From: Deltaproteobacteria bacterium
GTDB taxonomy: Bacteria > Desulfobacterota > Desulfarculia > Adiutricales > Adiutricaceae
Length of the DNA stretch: 6,379 nucleotides
Direction: 5' to 3'
Assembly (NCBI GenBank): GCA_031278835.1
Contig: JAITJP010000482.1
Location: forward strand, 1 to 6,379
This document shows, piece after piece, positions 4,989 through 6,379 of the stretch (position 1 is the stretch's first letter; each line of letters begins with the position of its first letter). The notes under the pieces were generated by a model, which was not told the origin of the DNA, searched no databases, and was given only the letters and a program-made list of their open reading frames with translations. The position numbers and the translations under genes were made by a program.

Positions 4989-6290
4989 TTACCTCCCATG
5001 CAAAACTTCGGTTGGGTTAAGCCCCAAAAGGGTTTTTAAGGCCGGGAGACTACCCAAAAAAGTCACGGTCAAAACCATCAAAACTCCGATGGGAATGACC
5101 ACGGATTTTACGGCCACGGTGGAGCCAAAAACCGACAGGCCGATAAACTGAGCTAGGCCCAGGCCGACCAAGTAACCAACCAGGCCCCCGCCAAAGCCGG
5201 CTATGAGAATCTCGCATAAAACCAAAAGGGAAATGGAAAGACCGGTGGCCCCCAGGGCCTTTAATAAACCTATTTCCACGCTTCTTTCCATGATGTTGGC
5301 CGTGACCAGGTTAGAGATGGCCAGGGCTGAGCATAACAGGGTTAGGATGGTCAACAAAATAATCATCAATTGAGTTTTAGATAAAATGGCCCCTTCCGAC
5401 TGGGCCACCCGTAAGATGGGCTTGACCCGGACCCCGGGGAGGATCTCCTCGATTTGATAGGCAATGGAACTTATGTAAGCCGTGCAATACCAGGTGTCCC
5501 ACTCAAGCCTGGTTAGGGAGCCGGGATTTTGGGCGGCCCTTCGAGCCAGATCGTTTTCCGGGGTGGTCAAGGCGCTAACCTCCACCCGCTGGACCAAGCC
5601 GGGCCTTTGGGCCAGGTTCTGGGCCAGGGCCAGGGGGGCAAATAAGCCCCGATCCTCCTGGCCGCCGCTTTCGAAAATGGCCCGAACTCTCAGCTTCTCG
5701 GTTTGGCCGTAAGGGCCTTGGACTTCAAAACTTGAGCCCACCTTCAAACCTTGATCCTGGGCCAGTTCCCGCCCGACCAAAACCCCCAAGGGGTCGGCCT
5801 CGTCGCCTGGCTGGCCTTCCAGGGCCCACCAGGTTTTCATGGCCGTCATGCCGGTATCGACCTGGTCACCGGTGGGCAAAGACAAGTGTTTGTTAAACCA
5901 AGTCCCGGTTAGGGGGATATTTTGGCCGTTTAAGTCAACCTGGACCGTTAAAAACGGGGCGTAATCGACAATGTTATAGGCCCAAAAAATCATTTTGATC
6001 TTGTAGAGCTCGTCTTCCTTGATAAAGTCACTTTCAAGTTCCGAAAGTCCCTGGCCTTGATGGTCGCCTTCGCTTAGACGATAGAGATCACCCATCATGG
6101 ATGAGCCCTTGGGGATGACGTTGAGGTTGGCCCCATAACTTTTCAGTTCTTGGTTAACCTTGTCGCCAACGTCAAACATGACCCCCAACATGGCCGTGGC
6201 CAGGGAGACGCCCAGCCCGACCGTAAAGGCGATCATTAGATGTTTCCTTTTTTGCCTGATTAGGGCCCCTAGTAACATCTTAAGAAACAT
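4989..6290 (-). CDS. FtsX/MacB-type ABC transporter permease (permease 1), P19/FTR1-locus-like
   Basis: This 433-residue inner-membrane permease is first in the three-gene operon. Helix 1 lies at about 18-40, followed by a periplasmic domain of roughly 265 residues, then helices at about 306-330, 352-386 and 396-416, with ERSVEIGLLKALGA (335-348) as the cytoplasmic coupling segment and a C-terminal LNPTEVLHGR. Positions 266-300 read WDTWYCTAYISSI and QIEE, then KPILRVAQSEGA. From memory these blocks, with DVGDKVNQELKSYGANL (40-56), match FtsX permeases next to DUF2318/P19/FTR1 iron-uptake genes, such as cj1661-cj1662 of Campylobacter jejuni. This is recall, not a search. The ATG at 6290 has AAGGT at 6301-6297 with a 6-nt spacer. 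What it moves is unknown: published ideas for this family centre on periplasmic iron handling, while lipoprotein or peptide export is the general alternative. No partner iron genes are in the window. Confidence 0.9.
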   Translation of the reverse strand: MFLKMLLGALIRQKRKHLMIAFTVGLGVSLATAMLGVMFDVGDKVNQELKSYGANLNVIPKGSSMMGDLYRLSEGDHQGQGLSELESDFIKEDELYKIKMIFWAYNIVDYAPFLTVQVDLNGQNIPLTGTWFNKHLSLPTGDQVDTGMTAMKTWWALEGQPGDEADPLGVLVGRELAQDQGLKVGSSFEVQGPYGQTEKLRVRAIFESGGQEDRGLFAPLALAQNLAQRPGLVQRVEVSALTTPENDLARRAAQNPGSLTRLEWDTWYCTAYISSIAYQIEEILPGVRVKPILRVAQSEGAILSKTQLMIILLTILTLLCSALAISNLVTANIMERSVEIGLLKALGATGLSISLLVLCEILIAGFGGGLVGYLVGLGLAQFIGLSVFGSTVAVKSVVIPIGVLMVLTVTFLGSLPALKTLLGLNPTEVLHGR

Positions 6291-6379
6291 GTTATTACCT
6301 TAAAGAGCTTTGTTTTATAAAAAAAAGAAAAAAAGCAAGTTTAGTATAGATAAAATTAGTTATTCTTGGAAAAATATTG
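6291..6379. other. AT-rich upstream region of the ABC operon
   Basis: This 89-bp stretch is very AT-rich and has no open frame of note. On the minus strand it holds a possible promoter at 6372-6343, long A/T runs at 6318-6334, and the permease 1 ribosome binding site at 6301-6297. I see no Fur-box-like inverted repeat in it. The operon may begin here, or earlier genes may lie just beyond the right edge. Confidence 0.5.
6343..6372 (-). promoter_or_regulatory. Possible promoter of the ABC operon
   Basis: On the minus strand TTTCCA (6372-6367, 4 of 6 to TTGACA) is followed after 18 bp by TATACT (6348-6343, 5 of 6 to TATAAT). Transcription would start about 45 nt before the permease 1 ATG. In AT-rich DNA such matches arise easily by chance, so this is tentative. 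Confidence 0.3.

Noticed and set aside
6291..6379. Fur box upstream of the ABC operon
   Set aside because: An iron link would make one likely, but no stretch resembles the GATAAT-type inverted repeat beyond generic AT-richness.

Overview
The window looks like chromosomal DNA of a Gram-negative bacterium with mixed base composition. The ABC genes and the long intergenic stretches are fairly GC-rich and crowded with GGCC tetramers. One gene near the left end (530-1531) is strongly AT-rich. Only about three quarters of the window is coding, which is low for a free-living bacterium and would fit a host-associated or reducing genome. I cannot name the taxon from this sequence; a deltaproteobacterium-like symbiont is only a guess.

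Layout, left to right. 1-529 has no convincing gene. It holds several small dyads and ends in a hairpin plus T-run just before the first gene. 530-1531 (+) encodes an AT-rich, Asn-rich orphan protein with an N-terminal signal or anchor sequence. 1532-2017 is a spacer with repeated GGCCTTAAG words, then a good sigma70-like promoter and a perfect 18-bp palindrome next to the ribosome binding site of the second gene. 2018-2641 (+) encodes a small secreted protein of unknown function. 2642-3056 is the spacer between convergent transcripts, with a strong intrinsic terminator oriented for the minus strand. 3057-6290 (-) is a three-gene ABC transporter operon, transcribed right to left: FtsX/MacB-type permease 1 (433 aa), permease 2 (379 aa) and a LolD/MacB-type ATPase (234 aa from the preferred start). 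6291-6379 is AT-rich and may carry the operon promoter.

The two permeases and the ATPase should form one inner-membrane complex in which ATP hydrolysis drives movements of large periplasmic domains. The permease pair shares an SYGANL motif after the first membrane helix. From memory, both resemble the permeases found next to P19/FTR1-type iron uptake genes (as in the Campylobacter jejuni cj1658-cj1665 locus) more than LolCE. No iron-uptake partner lies in the window, so that link is inference. Points of most interest are the GC-rich hairpin between permease 2 and the ATPase, the 18-bp palindrome, and the composition break inside the AT-rich orphan gene.
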